Positions 6,493 to 15,132 of a stretch of 52,184 bases of DNA are shown here, piece by piece. Numbering within the stretch: the first letter of the stretch is position 1; every line of letters starts with the position of its first letter. Both the position numbers and the translations under genes were made by a program. Origin of the DNA: JAKCDU01 sp035551615 (GTDB taxonomy: Bacteria; Actinomycetota; Acidimicrobiia; Acidimicrobiales; Palsa-688); the NCBI GenBank assembly GCA_035551615.1, contig DASZNC010000005.1, positions 1 to 52,184 of the forward strand, in the 5' to 3' direction. A model generated the notes under the pieces. That model did no database searches. It was not told where the DNA came from and saw only the letters and a list, made by a program, of their open reading frames with translations.

Positions 6493-8426
6493 CCATCCTC
6501 CTCCGGGGCCGAACCGGCTTCGAACACGACGAGCGCCTGATCCAGCTTCACCTGTTGGCCGGCGGTGACCAGGACCTCGGTCACCGTCCCGTCCGCCGGG
6601 GCCCGGATGAGGTGCTCCATCTTCATGGCTTCGACCGCCACCAGCGCCTGACCCGCGGTCACCGCCTGGCCGGGCGTGACGTTGACAGCCACGACCGCGC
6701 CCGGCATCGGGCTGGTCACCTGCCCCCCGTGATCCTGCGACCGGCCGGACCGGAGGGGCACGGGCGGGGCCGGCGCCAATCTCCAGGCCTGACCTCCGGC
6801 GCCGACCCAGACGTCGGCCCCGTCGACCACCCATTCGACACCGGAAGGCAGCTCACCGGACACCATCTCGTCGCCGTCGATTGTCACCTGGCCTGACAAC
6901 AACGAGGTCGCGATGATCTGATCGCCGGACCGCCACCGGCGCACGACCGGGGCCGGGTCACCGACCCGCCAACCGTCGCGTTGGTCCCACGGGCCGGTCC
7001 CGGGCGCGTCCGGCACCGATACCCGGGCGGCCACCGCCGCCACCGTGGCCGGCACCGGTCCGCGACCCAGGTCGGCCAGCCGCCGCTCGACCAGTCCGGT
7101 GTCCAGCCGCCCGGCCCGCACATCGTCGTCGTCCAGCAACCGGGTCAGGAAGCCGACGTTGGTGGCCAGCCCGAGGATGCTCGTGCGGCGGAGGGCCGCA
7201 GCCAGCCGGGCCACCGCCTCGTCGCGGTCGTCACCCCAGGCGATGACCTTGGCCAGCATCGGGTCGTAGTACGTGCCCACCGAGGTCCCGACCACGAGCC
7301 CCGAGTCGACCCGGATGCCCTCTCCCTCCGGCTCGACCAGGGCCAGGACGGGACCCGACGAGGGCAGGAAGCCCCGCTCCGGATCCTCGGCGTAGATGCG
7401 GGCTTCCACGGCATGGCCGCGCGGCGCGGGCACGTCCTCCTGGCTCGACCACGGCAGCGGCTCACCGGCCGCCACCCGGAGCTGCCACTCGACCAGGTCG
7501 ATGCGCAGGACCTCTTCGGTCACCGGGTGCTCGACCTGCAGCCGGGTGTTCATCTCCATGAAGAAGTACTCGTCGGGCCGGTCGGCCGAGACTATGAACT
7601 CCACGGTGCCGGCCCCGACGTAGGAGCAGGCCCGGGCCGCCTCGGCCGCGCTCTCCGCCATCGCCGCCCGGGTGGTGGGATCGAGGAGCGGCGACGGCGC
7701 TTCCTCGACGATCTTCTGGTGCCGCCGCTGCAAGGAGCACTCCCGCTCCCCCAGGGCCAGGACCTTCCCGTGGGTGTCGGCGAAGATCTGCATCTCGATG
7801 TGGCGGGGGCTCTCGATGAACCGCTCGACGAGCAGCGTCCCGTCCCCGAACGCACCGATGGCCTCCCGGCGGGCGGTGGCGATGGCCTCGGCCAGACCGG
7901 CCGGGTCGGTCACCACCTTCATGCCCTTCCCGCCGCCGCCGGCCGACGGTTTCAGGATCACCGGGAACCCGACGGCGCGAGCGGCGTCGGCCAGCTGCTG
8001 ATCGTCCAGTCCGGCCTCGTCGCGTCCCGGCACGACCGGGACGCCGCGGGCGGCGACCGCCTGCTTGGCGTTGATCTTGTCCCCCATCAGGTCCACCGCG
8101 GCGGTGGGCGGACCGATGAACGTGATGCCGGCGGCCGCGCAGGCCCGGGCCAGGGCCGGGTTCTCCGACAGGAACCCGTAGCCCGGGTGGATGGCCTGGC
8201 AGCCGCGCTCGACGGCCGCCGCCACCACCCGGTCGGCGTCGAGGTAGGCGGTCGGCGCACCGATACCGACCGCCTCGTCGGCGGCGGCCACGTGGGCGGC
8301 GTAACGGTCGACGTCGGTGTACACGGCGACCGATGCGATCCCCATGCGGCGCAGTGTCCGGCAGATGCGGATGGCGATCTCGCCCCGGTTGGCGATGAGT
8401 ACCCGGGTGAAGGGATGGTCGGCCAC
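6489..8426 (-). CDS. Acyl-CoA carboxylase alpha subunit (biotin carboxylase plus BCCP), probably methylcrotonyl-CoA
   Basis: This 645-aa protein carries the biotin carboxylase domain (RVLIANRGEIAIRICRTLRRMG, IHPGYGFLSENPALA, ATP-grasp glycine loop SAGGGGKGMK, EMNTRLQVEHPVTE) followed by a BC-BT linker and a C-terminal biotinyl domain with the biotin-lysine motif EAMKMEH. It carboxylates its own biotin with bicarbonate and ATP and hands CO2 to the carboxyltransferase subunit. It starts at GTG 8426, 2 nt after the beta subunit stop. Because the partner looks like MccB, a role in leucine/isovalerate catabolism is inferred. Propionyl- or acetyl-CoA use cannot be excluded from the alpha subunit alone. 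Confidence 0.93.
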   Translation of the reverse strand: MADHPFTRVLIANRGEIAIRICRTLRRMGIASVAVYTDVDRYAAHVAAADEAVGIGAPTAYLDADRVVAAAVERGCQAIHPGYGFLSENPALARACAAAGITFIGPPTAAVDLMGDKINAKQAVAARGVPVVPGRDEAGLDDQQLADAARAVGFPVILKPSAGGGGKGMKVVTDPAGLAEAIATARREAIGAFGDGTLLVERFIESPRHIEMQIFADTHGKVLALGERECSLQRRHQKIVEEAPSPLLDPTTRAAMAESAAEAARACSYVGAGTVEFIVSADRPDEYFFMEMNTRLQVEHPVTEEVLRIDLVEWQLRVAAGEPLPWSSQEDVPAPRGHAVEARIYAEDPERGFLPSSGPVLALVEPEGEGIRVDSGLVVGTSVGTYYDPMLAKVIAWGDDRDEAVARLAAALRRTSILGLATNVGFLTRLLDDDDVRAGRLDTGLVERRLADLGRGPVPATVAAVAARVSVPDAPGTGPWDQRDGWRVGDPAPVVRRWRSGDQIIATSLLSGQVTIDGDEMVSGELPSGVEWVVDGADVWVGAGGQAWRLAPAPPVPLRSGRSQDHGGQVTSPMPGAVVAVNVTPGQAVTAGQALVAVEAMKMEHLIRAPADGTVTEVLVTAGQQVKLDQALVVFEAGSAPEEDG

Positions 8427-8428
8427 GA

Positions 8429-10033
8429 CTACATCCGGAAGACGCCGAAGCGGGGCTCGGCCAGCGGGGCGTCACCGCATGCGGCCAGGGCCAGGCCGAG
8501 CACCCGCCGGGTGTCGGCCGGGTCGATGATGCCGTCGTCCCAGAGCCGGGCCGTCGAGTAGTACGGGTGGCCCTGCCGCTCGTACTGGTCCCGGATGGGG
8601 CTCTTGTACTGCTCCACCTGCTCGGCGCTCCACTCCCCCTTCGGGTCCGAAACGGTGGCCAGCACCGACGCCGCCTGCTCGCCGCCCATCACCGATATGC
8701 GGGCGTTGGGCCACATCCACAGGAACCGGGGGGAGTAGGCCCGGCCCGACATCGAGTAGTTCCCGGCCCCGAAGCTGCCACCGATGATCACCGTCAACTT
8801 GGGTACCCGGGTGCACGCCACCGCCGTCACCATCTTGGCCCCGTGCTTGGCGATACCGCCCGCCTCGTAGTCCCGCCCGACCATGAAGCCGGTGATGTTC
8901 TGCAGGAAGACCAGCGGGATGCGGCGTTGATCGCACAGCTCGATGAAGTGCGCTCCTTTGACCGCGGATTCGGAGAACAGGACCCCGTTGTTGGCGACGA
9001 TGCCGACCGGATGGCCCCACACGTGGGCGAAGCCGCACACCAGCGTCGACCCGTACTCGGCCTTGAACTCGAGGAACCGGCTGGCGTCGACGACCCGGGC
9101 GATGACCTCGCGCACGTCGTAGACGGTGCGGGTGTCGGCCGGGACCACGCCGTACAGCTCGGCTGGATCATGGGCCGGCGCCTCCGGGGGGCGGATCGGC
9201 CAGGGGGCATCGGCGGCCGGCGGGAGGGTCGACACCATCTGGCGGATCATCTCCAGCGCCTCGCGGTCGTCACCGGCCAGGTGGTCGGTGACGCCCGACC
9301 GGCGGGCATGGAGATCACCGCCGCCCAGGTCCTCGGCCGACACCTCCTCACCGGTCGCCGCCTTCACCAGCGGCGGGCCACCCAGGAAGATGGTCCCCTG
9401 CTCGGCCACGATGACCGCCTCGTCGCTCATGGCCGGCACGTAGGCGCCCCCGGCCGTGCACGACCCGAGCACGGCGGCCAGCTGGGCGATGCCGGCGGCC
9501 GACAGGTTGGCCTGGTTGTAGAAGATGCGGCCGAAGTGCTCCCGGTCGGGGAAGACGTCGTCCTGCTGGGGCAGGAAGGCCCCGCCGGAATCGACCAGGT
9601 AGATGCACGGCAGGTGGTTCTGGGCCGCCACCTCTTGGGCCCGCAGGTGCTTCTTGACCGTGACCGGGTAGTAGGTGCCGCCCTTCACGGTGGCGTCGTT
9701 GACCACGATCACGCACCGCCGGCCGGCCACCATCCCCACGCCGGTGATGATCCCGGCCCCGGGGCACTCGTCTCCGTACAGACCGGTGGCGGCCAGCGGC
9801 GACAGCTCGAGGAACGGGGAACCCTCGTCGAGCAGGGTGGCCAGCCGATCACGGGGCAGCAGCTTGCCCCGGCCGACGTGGCGCTGGCGGGCCGCCTCGG
9901 GCCCACCGACCGCCGCCTGTCGCAGGCGGGTCCTCAGCTCCTCCGCCAGCAGCCGGTTGGCCCGCTCGTTGGCCAGGAACGACTCCGAGGCCGGATCGAC
10001 GCCCGATGTTAGCGGCGGCAAACATGTTTGCAT
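8429..10033 (-). CDS. Acyl-CoA carboxylase beta subunit, methylcrotonyl-CoA carboxylase-like
   Basis: This carboxyltransferase has 534 aa when started at ATG 10033, matching the MCC beta length. It shows RHVGRGKLLPRDRLATLLDEGSPF, YLVDSGGAFLPQQDDVFPDREHFGRIFYNQA, the oxyanion-hole region GSCTAGGAYVPAMSDE, and VFLQNITGFMVGRDYEAGGIAKHGAKMV. It ends FGVFRM, a tail I associate with methylcrotonyl-CoA carboxylases. The frame extends upstream to 10399, but that part is antisense to the divergent beta-helix gene and is not used. It forms an operon with the biotin carboxylase subunit (2-nt gap). No isovaleryl-CoA dehydrogenase or HMG-CoA lyase gene is in the window. Confidence 0.92.
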   Translation of the reverse strand: MQTCLPPLTSGVDPASESFLANERANRLLAEELRTRLRQAAVGGPEAARQRHVGRGKLLPRDRLATLLDEGSPFLELSPLAATGLYGDECPGAGIITGVGMVAGRRCVIVVNDATVKGGTYYPVTVKKHLRAQEVAAQNHLPCIYLVDSGGAFLPQQDDVFPDREHFGRIFYNQANLSAAGIAQLAAVLGSCTAGGAYVPAMSDEAVIVAEQGTIFLGGPPLVKAATGEEVSAEDLGGGDLHARRSGVTDHLAGDDREALEMIRQMVSTLPPAADAPWPIRPPEAPAHDPAELYGVVPADTRTVYDVREVIARVVDASRFLEFKAEYGSTLVCGFAHVWGHPVGIVANNGVLFSESAVKGAHFIELCDQRRIPLVFLQNITGFMVGRDYEAGGIAKHGAKMVTAVACTRVPKLTVIIGGSFGAGNYSMSGRAYSPRFLWMWPNARISVMGGEQAASVLATVSDPKGEWSAEQVEQYKSPIRDQYERQGHPYYSTARLWDDGIIDPADTRRVLGLALAACGDAPLAEPRFGVFRM

Positions 10034-10090
10034 GCCACATTCTGCCGTACCGGCAAGGAGCCCAGTGCCGGCGCGGCGAATACAGAGGGG

Positions 10091-12403
10091 ATGCTGGGGG
10101 CCAAAAGGGACAAAGGAGCGGCCCTGGTGGCCGCCACCGTCGCGCTGCTGACCGTCTGCACGGCCGGACCGGTCCTGGCCGCGACGGCACCTGCGCCGGT
10201 CACCATCGTGGCTGCGCCGGCCGGCACCGGGACGACGTGCACGACCGCCCATCCGTGCAGCCTGGCCCAGGCGCAGGCCACCGAACGCCGGCTGGCTCCC
10301 ACCATGACGACCGACATCCATGTGGTGCTCGAGGGCGGCACCTACGCCCTTCGCGCCCCGGTGGCCCTGACCGCGGCCGACTCGGGGACCGGCGGCCACC
10401 GCGTGTTCTACCAGTCCGGTCCCGGACAGATTCCGGTGCTGAGCGGCGGCCGCACCCTCACCGGCTGGGAGCCGAACGCCGGCGGCCGGCCCGACGTCTG
10501 GTCGGTCGCCGTGCCGGCCGGGTTCGACACCCGCCAGTTGTACGTCAACGGGGTCGGGGTCCCGATGGCCCAGGGCCTGCCGGTCGACACCACCTTCGTG
10601 CAGACGTCCACCGGGTTCCTCACCACCTCGACGGTGATGGACTCCTGGCCCGACCCGACCAACGTGTCGGTCGCCTTCACCTACGGGAACGGGCCGTGGA
10701 CGCAGACGTCATGCAACATCGCGTCGATCTCGGGCCGGACGATCACCATGGCGGAACCGTGCTGGGACAACCTGCACATGCCGAGCGAAGGCGTGCAGGA
10801 GATCGGGTGGCTGAACAACCCGATGGGGGGCATGCCCGGCCTGTCTCCGAAGAAGACGCCCACCGTCCTGCAGAACGCCTGCCCCCTGCTGTCGGTCGGC
10901 ACCTGGTGCATCGACCGCACGGCCCACCGGATCTTCTACTGGCCGCCGTCGGGCCAGTCCCCGACCACGAAGACGGTGGTCGCTCCCGCGCTGCAGACTC
11001 TGATGAGCATCACCGGGACCCTGGCCCGGCCGGTCCGGAACGTGACGGTCAGTGGCATCCAGTTCTCATACGGCGGCTGGACCGGACCCGACACCAACGA
11101 CGGCTTCGCCCAGATGCAGGCCGACTGGTCGCTGACCGGCGGGGGCGCATCGAAGACCGAGGGATCCTGCCAGTGGTCGACGCCGGCCGGCTCCTGCCCG
11201 TTCGCCTCGTGGACCCGTACGCCGGCCAACGTGGTGGTCGAGGCGGCCCACGGCGTGGTGCTGAGCGGTGACCGGTTCGAGCACCTGGGGGGCGCCGGTC
11301 TCGACATGTACTACGGCACCCAGGACGACTCGGTGGTCGGCTCGGTCTTCACCGACATCGCCGCCAACGCCATCCAACTTGGTGCGACCAACGACCCCGA
11401 ACCGTCCGATGTGGGTGCCGGCGCCGACGAGATCACCGCCGGTAACACACTGGCCGACAACTACATCCACGACGTGGCCGGCCAGTACCTGGGTGGGGTG
11501 GGGATCTGGCTGGGCTACACGCAGAACAGCACCGTCACCCACAACCAGATCGACCACGTGCCCTACACGGCCATCTCCATCGGCTGGGGCGGCTGGCACA
11601 CCAACCTGACCTCACCGGACAGCGACCCGAACGTCAACTCCGGCAACGTCATCTCCGACAACCTGCTCTACGACTACATGACCACGCTGGGCGACGGCGG
11701 CGCCGTGTACACCAACGGCCCGCAGGCCACGTCGTGGGCCACCGCCCTGAAGATCGACGGCAACGTCGCCTACAACGGCACCAACACCGACTTCAGCATC
11801 TACACCGACACCGGCAGCGAGTACGTCGATATCGACCGCAACTTCGTCTACTTTCAGCCGTTCGACTCCTTCGACAGCGGCGGGTGCCACACCATCGGCC
11901 ACATCGTCATCTCCGGCAACTGGTTCGCCCAGGGCGGTCCCGCCTATCCCTGCTACCCCGACACCGACGTGACCAACTCCGACAACAGGACGACCTGTGA
12001 GGACCCGACGCCGGTCCAATCCCCGAACGCCGTCCTGCAGACCGCCGGGCTGGAACCGGCCTACCGCGGCCTGCTCACCGCCTCCGTCCCGTCGGTCGAA
12101 ATGGTCGGCCCCCGCGACCTGTCGACATCGGCGGGTGGCCAGGTGCTGATCAGCGGGAGCGGCTTCACCGCCGGTGCCAATGTGCACTTCGGGTCGGTCG
12201 CCGCCCGGGCGGTCACCGTGCTGTCCGGCAATTACCTCCTCGCCACCGCGCCGCCGGGCACCGGCACCGAGGACGTCACCGTCACCACCCCCGCCGGCAC
12301 CAGCGCGCCGGGTGCCGCCGACCAGGTCACCTACCAGACCAGCCCGTCGGCCTGCACCGACTACAGCGGCTCCGGCTACTCCACCGCCCTGTTCGCCAGC
12401 TGA
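10091..12403 (+). CDS. Secreted right-handed parallel beta-helix protein with C-terminal IPT/TIG domain
   Basis: With ATG 10091 (GAGGGG directly upstream) the 770-aa product begins with a Sec signal peptide (KRDKG, then AALVAATVALLTVCTAG, cleavage near VLAA-TAP). The middle has pectate-lyase-like parallel beta-helix repeats rich in Asn and Gly: SGDRFEHLGGAGLDMYYG, NTLADNYIHDV, GVGIWLGYTQNSTVTHNQI, GNVISDNLLYD. The end (about residues 675-760) resembles an IPT/TIG immunoglobulin-like fold (GGQVLISGSGFTAGANVHFG). Such proteins are usually extracellular polysaccharide lyases or hydrolases; no catalytic residues can be assigned. The longer frame from ATG 10028 lacks the good ribosome site and hides the signal peptide. 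Confidence 0.88.
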   Translation: MLGAKRDKGAALVAATVALLTVCTAGPVLAATAPAPVTIVAAPAGTGTTCTTAHPCSLAQAQATERRLAPTMTTDIHVVLEGGTYALRAPVALTAADSGTGGHRVFYQSGPGQIPVLSGGRTLTGWEPNAGGRPDVWSVAVPAGFDTRQLYVNGVGVPMAQGLPVDTTFVQTSTGFLTTSTVMDSWPDPTNVSVAFTYGNGPWTQTSCNIASISGRTITMAEPCWDNLHMPSEGVQEIGWLNNPMGGMPGLSPKKTPTVLQNACPLLSVGTWCIDRTAHRIFYWPPSGQSPTTKTVVAPALQTLMSITGTLARPVRNVTVSGIQFSYGGWTGPDTNDGFAQMQADWSLTGGGASKTEGSCQWSTPAGSCPFASWTRTPANVVVEAAHGVVLSGDRFEHLGGAGLDMYYGTQDDSVVGSVFTDIAANAIQLGATNDPEPSDVGAGADEITAGNTLADNYIHDVAGQYLGGVGIWLGYTQNSTVTHNQIDHVPYTAISIGWGGWHTNLTSPDSDPNVNSGNVISDNLLYDYMTTLGDGGAVYTNGPQATSWATALKIDGNVAYNGTNTDFSIYTDTGSEYVDIDRNFVYFQPFDSFDSGGCHTIGHIVISGNWFAQGGPAYPCYPDTDVTNSDNRTTCEDPTPVQSPNAVLQTAGLEPAYRGLLTASVPSVEMVGPRDLSTSAGGQVLISGSGFTAGANVHFGSVAARAVTVLSGNYLLATAPPGTGTEDVTVTTPAGTSAPGAADQVTYQTSPSACTDYSGSGYSTALFAS

Positions 12404-12418
12404 CCGACCGGGCATGTC

Positions 12419-12555
12419 CGCCGGGGCCGGCGTATCGGCCGGGCCGGCGTAACGGCCGGGCCGGCGTAACGGCCGGAGCGGCGAATCGGCCGGGCCGGCG
12501 AATCGGCCGGAGCGGCGAATCGGCCGGAGCGGTGAGTCGGCCGGGACCGGTCCGG
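12419..12555. repeat. 17-bp GC-rich tandem repeat array, about eight copies
   Basis: The unit is CGGCCGGGCCGGCGTAA and variants ending CGAAT or TGAGT. Copies start at 12419, 12436, 12453, 12470, 12487, 12504, 12521 and 12538 (last one partial). Each contains the self-complementary CGGCCG. The array fills the gap between two convergent genes and could form alternative hairpins, so it may act as a terminator. No protein-coding use is apparent. Confidence 0.85.
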
Positions 12556-12575
12556 TAAGGGGGCCCGGCCGAGCG

Positions 12576-14297
12576 TCAGCCGGCGATGCCGACGACCGGT
12601 CGGGCCAGCGGGGCGCCGGCGGCCGAACCATGGAATGTGGCCCCGTAGCTGAAGATGGCACCGTTGGCGCCCACCAGCCAGTAACCGGGACCGGTCTGCG
12701 ACCGCTCAATGCCGACGATGGGGGCGGACAGGGGCAGGCCGTAGGCGGAACCGGCGAACCGGGCGTCACCGAAGGCGAACACCCCGCCGTCGGCCGCCAC
12801 CATCCAGTAGCCCCGGCCGTCCCGGGTGGCGGCCAGGCCGACGATCGGCGAATCCAGGTGGACGTTGCCGGTGGACCCGGCGAACCGGGCGTCGCCGTAG
12901 TTGAACACGCCGCCGTCGGACGCCACTTCCCAGTAGCCGCGCCCGTCCGGCGTCGAGGCCATGGCCACCATCGGCGCGTTCAACCGGTGGTTGCCGGTCG
13001 AACCGTAGAAACGGGAGGCGCCGAAGCTGAACACGCCGCCGTCGCGGGCGACCAGCCAATAGCCGGCGGCGGCCGGGTCGGCCGACACGCCGACGACCGG
13101 CGCGACCAGCGGGTGGTTGCCGGTCGAACCCAGGAAGTGGGCATCGCCGAAGCTGAACACGCCGCCGTCGGAGGCGACCGTCCAGTACCCGTTGCGGTCA
13201 GTGGTCGAGGCGATACCGACGACCGGGCGGACCAGGCGGATGCCACCGGTCGAGCCGGCGAACTGGGCCGTGCCGTAGGAGAAGATCCCGCCGTCGGTGG
13301 CGGTCAGCCAGTAGCCGTCGAACGGACCGCCCCTGAGCGTGAGGGCATGGGCCCCGTTGGGGCCGCTGATGGTCAGGGTGGCGGAGGTGGCGGCCCGGCT
13401 CGAGGGGCGGAAATTGACACCGAGGCCGCAGGCGTGACCGGCCCCGGCCGTGCAGGCGGGGCCGGACAGGGAGAACTGGCCGGCGCCACCGGCGATGGAC
13501 GCCGAGAAATGCTCGGCTTCACCGGACGCGGACATGATCACGCTGCCGTGGGCGGTCTGGCCGGGCGACGCACCGAGGGACAGCGTCCCGGGACCGGCCG
13601 AGAAGCCGAGGTAGCGGACCTCGCTGGCCCAGGTGAAGTTGGCCGGCTGGGACACACCGGAGGCGACCACGACCCCGGCCGAATCCGGGTAGGTGCTGGT
13701 GCTGGTCACGGCCGCCCCCATGAGGACGTCGCCGGCCGCGCCGGGGAACGTCTGCAGCATGGCGTCGCGGTGGGCCCAGCAGCAGTCGTAGCTGACCCCG
13801 CCGGGTCCGTCGTCGTACATCCAGAAGAAGTCGTCGAACAGGGGGGTGGCGTACCCGCCCAACCACAAGCTGGACGACGAGGACGCCCCGGCCGGTAGCG
13901 GCGGGTCGGTGCCGGCGGCGGCGCCGGCCAGCGCGTCCTGGTCGAGGGCCGGGGTCAGGCCGGCGATCGGCGCCAGCCCCCGGTCGACCCGCTCGAGGTT
14001 GAACACGACGAGCAACTGCTCCGGGGCGTCGAGCGACGAGAAGTTCGACGGCAGGATCATCGGGCCGACGCCCTCGACAGCCCGGGCCGCGTTGATCGAG
14101 GCCAGGCTGGCGGCGTTGCACGACGACGTCGAAGCCGGGGGCCAGCAATCCTGGTTCATGGCACCCGAGGGCTGGATGTCCGGCGGGTTGGCCGGGGGCA
14201 GGATGGCGGCGGAGGCGGGAGTGGCGGTCATCCCGAGAGCCCCACCGAGGGCAACGGTCGACGCGATGGCGAAGAGGGTCGTAGTGGGTCGGCGCAC
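12576..14297 (-). CDS. Secreted CAP-domain protein with C-terminal tandem propeller-like repeats
   Basis: GTG 14297 has AAAGGA 8 nt upstream and gives 573 aa with a clear signal peptide (RRPTTTLFAIASTVALGGALG, cleavage near ASA-AI). Next comes a CAP/SCP-like domain (INAARAVEGVGPMILPSNFSSL, WLGGYATPLFDDFFWMYDDG, CCWAHRDAML), then a beta-sandwich stretch (FSLSGPACTAGAGHACGLGVNF). About six repeats of roughly 47 residues end the protein, each with a DGGVFSFGDARFxGSTG-like block and a GYWxVASDGG block. The repeats suggest a beta-propeller or solenoid on the cell surface or secreted. The upstream TTG 14330 would add 11 residues and is not favoured. A 14-bp palindrome lies just upstream. Confidence 0.88.
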   Translation of the reverse strand: MRRPTTTLFAIASTVALGGALGMTATPASAAILPPANPPDIQPSGAMNQDCWPPASTSSCNAASLASINAARAVEGVGPMILPSNFSSLDAPEQLLVVFNLERVDRGLAPIAGLTPALDQDALAGAAAGTDPPLPAGASSSSSLWLGGYATPLFDDFFWMYDDGPGGVSYDCCWAHRDAMLQTFPGAAGDVLMGAAVTSTSTYPDSAGVVVASGVSQPANFTWASEVRYLGFSAGPGTLSLGASPGQTAHGSVIMSASGEAEHFSASIAGGAGQFSLSGPACTAGAGHACGLGVNFRPSSRAATSATLTISGPNGAHALTLRGGPFDGYWLTATDGGIFSYGTAQFAGSTGGIRLVRPVVGIASTTDRNGYWTVASDGGVFSFGDAHFLGSTGNHPLVAPVVGVSADPAAAGYWLVARDGGVFSFGASRFYGSTGNHRLNAPMVAMASTPDGRGYWEVASDGGVFNYGDARFAGSTGNVHLDSPIVGLAATRDGRGYWMVAADGGVFAFGDARFAGSAYGLPLSAPIVGIERSQTGPGYWLVGANGAIFSYGATFHGSAAGAPLARPVVGIAG

Positions 14298-14323
14298 CCG
14301 GGCGATCCTTTCGTGAGATTTTA

Positions 14324-14337
14324 TGGACAATTGTCCA
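14324..14337. promoter_or_regulatory. 14-bp perfect palindrome upstream of the CAP/repeat gene
   Basis: TGGACAATTGTCCA is its own reverse complement. It lies 26-40 nt upstream of the GTG start of the secreted CAP/repeat protein, inside the divergent region shared with the response regulator gene. It has the look of a dimeric regulator operator. Which regulator binds is unknown; the neighbouring OmpR-type protein usually prefers direct repeats. Confidence 0.45.
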
Positions 14338-14437
14338 GAGGACAGCGGATACCTTCACACTAGTCGGGGGCGAAATGTCCTTAAATCGGTAACGGGCCTA
14401 ACACTTCTCTGACAAAACGCTGCGACACTGTCGGTCC

Positions 14438-15115
14438 ATGTCCGCCGACGCCGGCACCATCGTGGTGGTCGAGGACGATCCCAACATCGCCGACCTGATC
14501 GACATGTACCTGCGCCGGGACGGCCACCGGGTGATATCCGTCGGCCAGGGCCGGGCCGGGCTGGATGCCGTCGAGCGGGAGAAGCCCCGGCTGGTGATCC
14601 TGGACATCGGGCTGCCCGGGGGGATGGACGGCTTCGAGGTGTGCCGGCGCATCCGGGCGGCGAGCACCGTCCCGGTGCTGATCCTGACCGCCCGCGACGA
14701 GGAGATCGACCGGGTGCTGGGCTTCGAGCTGGGGGCGGACGATTACGTCACCAAGCCGTTCTCCCCCCGGGAGTTGTCGGCCCGGGTGAAGGCCATTCTG
14801 CGGAGGGCCGACGCGCCATCGCCGGCCTCGACCGTCATCACCATCGGCCCGGTCGTGATCGATCTGGGCCGGCGGGAGGCCCGCTCGTCCGGTGCGGTCG
14901 TGTCGCTGGCCACCCGGGAGTTCGACCTCTTGGCCTTCCTCGCTCGCAACCGCGGGTTGGCCCTGTCCCGCCAGCAGTTGCTCGACGGGGTATGGGGCGC
15001 CGACTGGTACGGCGACGAGCGCACAGTGGACGTCCACGTGGGGCAGTTGCGCAAGAAGTTCGGGCCCGGCCTCGAGCTGGCCACCGTGTGGGGGGTCGGG
15101 TACCGGCTCGGCTGA
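14438..15115 (+). CDS. OmpR-family response regulator
   Basis: This 225-aa protein has a receiver domain and a winged-helix DNA-binding domain. The acidic pocket is VEDDPN, the phospho-acceptor Asp is in LVILDIGLPGG, the conserved Thr in ILTARD and the Lys in VTKPFSP. The C-terminal part has the OmpR/PhoB fold (LATREFDLLAFLARNRGLALSRQQLLDGVWG, RTVDVHVGQLRKKFG, VWGVGYRLG). It is followed after 17 nt by its cognate histidine kinase. Target genes are unknown; the divergently transcribed secreted CAP/repeat gene is a plausible one. Confidence 0.95.
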   Translation: MSADAGTIVVVEDDPNIADLIDMYLRRDGHRVISVGQGRAGLDAVEREKPRLVILDIGLPGGMDGFEVCRRIRAASTVPVLILTARDEEIDRVLGFELGADDYVTKPFSPRELSARVKAILRRADAPSPASTVITIGPVVIDLGRREARSSGAVVSLATREFDLLAFLARNRGLALSRQQLLDGVWGADWYGDERTVDVHVGQLRKKFGPGLELATVWGVGYRLG

Positions 15116-15132
15116 GCCGCCCCGCAGCACGG

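Noticed and set aside
6981..8561. 526-aa plus-strand frame antisense to the carboxylase alpha subunit
   Set aside because: His/Arg/Gln-rich composition typical of the opposite strand of high-GC coding DNA; the minus-strand enzyme is unmistakable.
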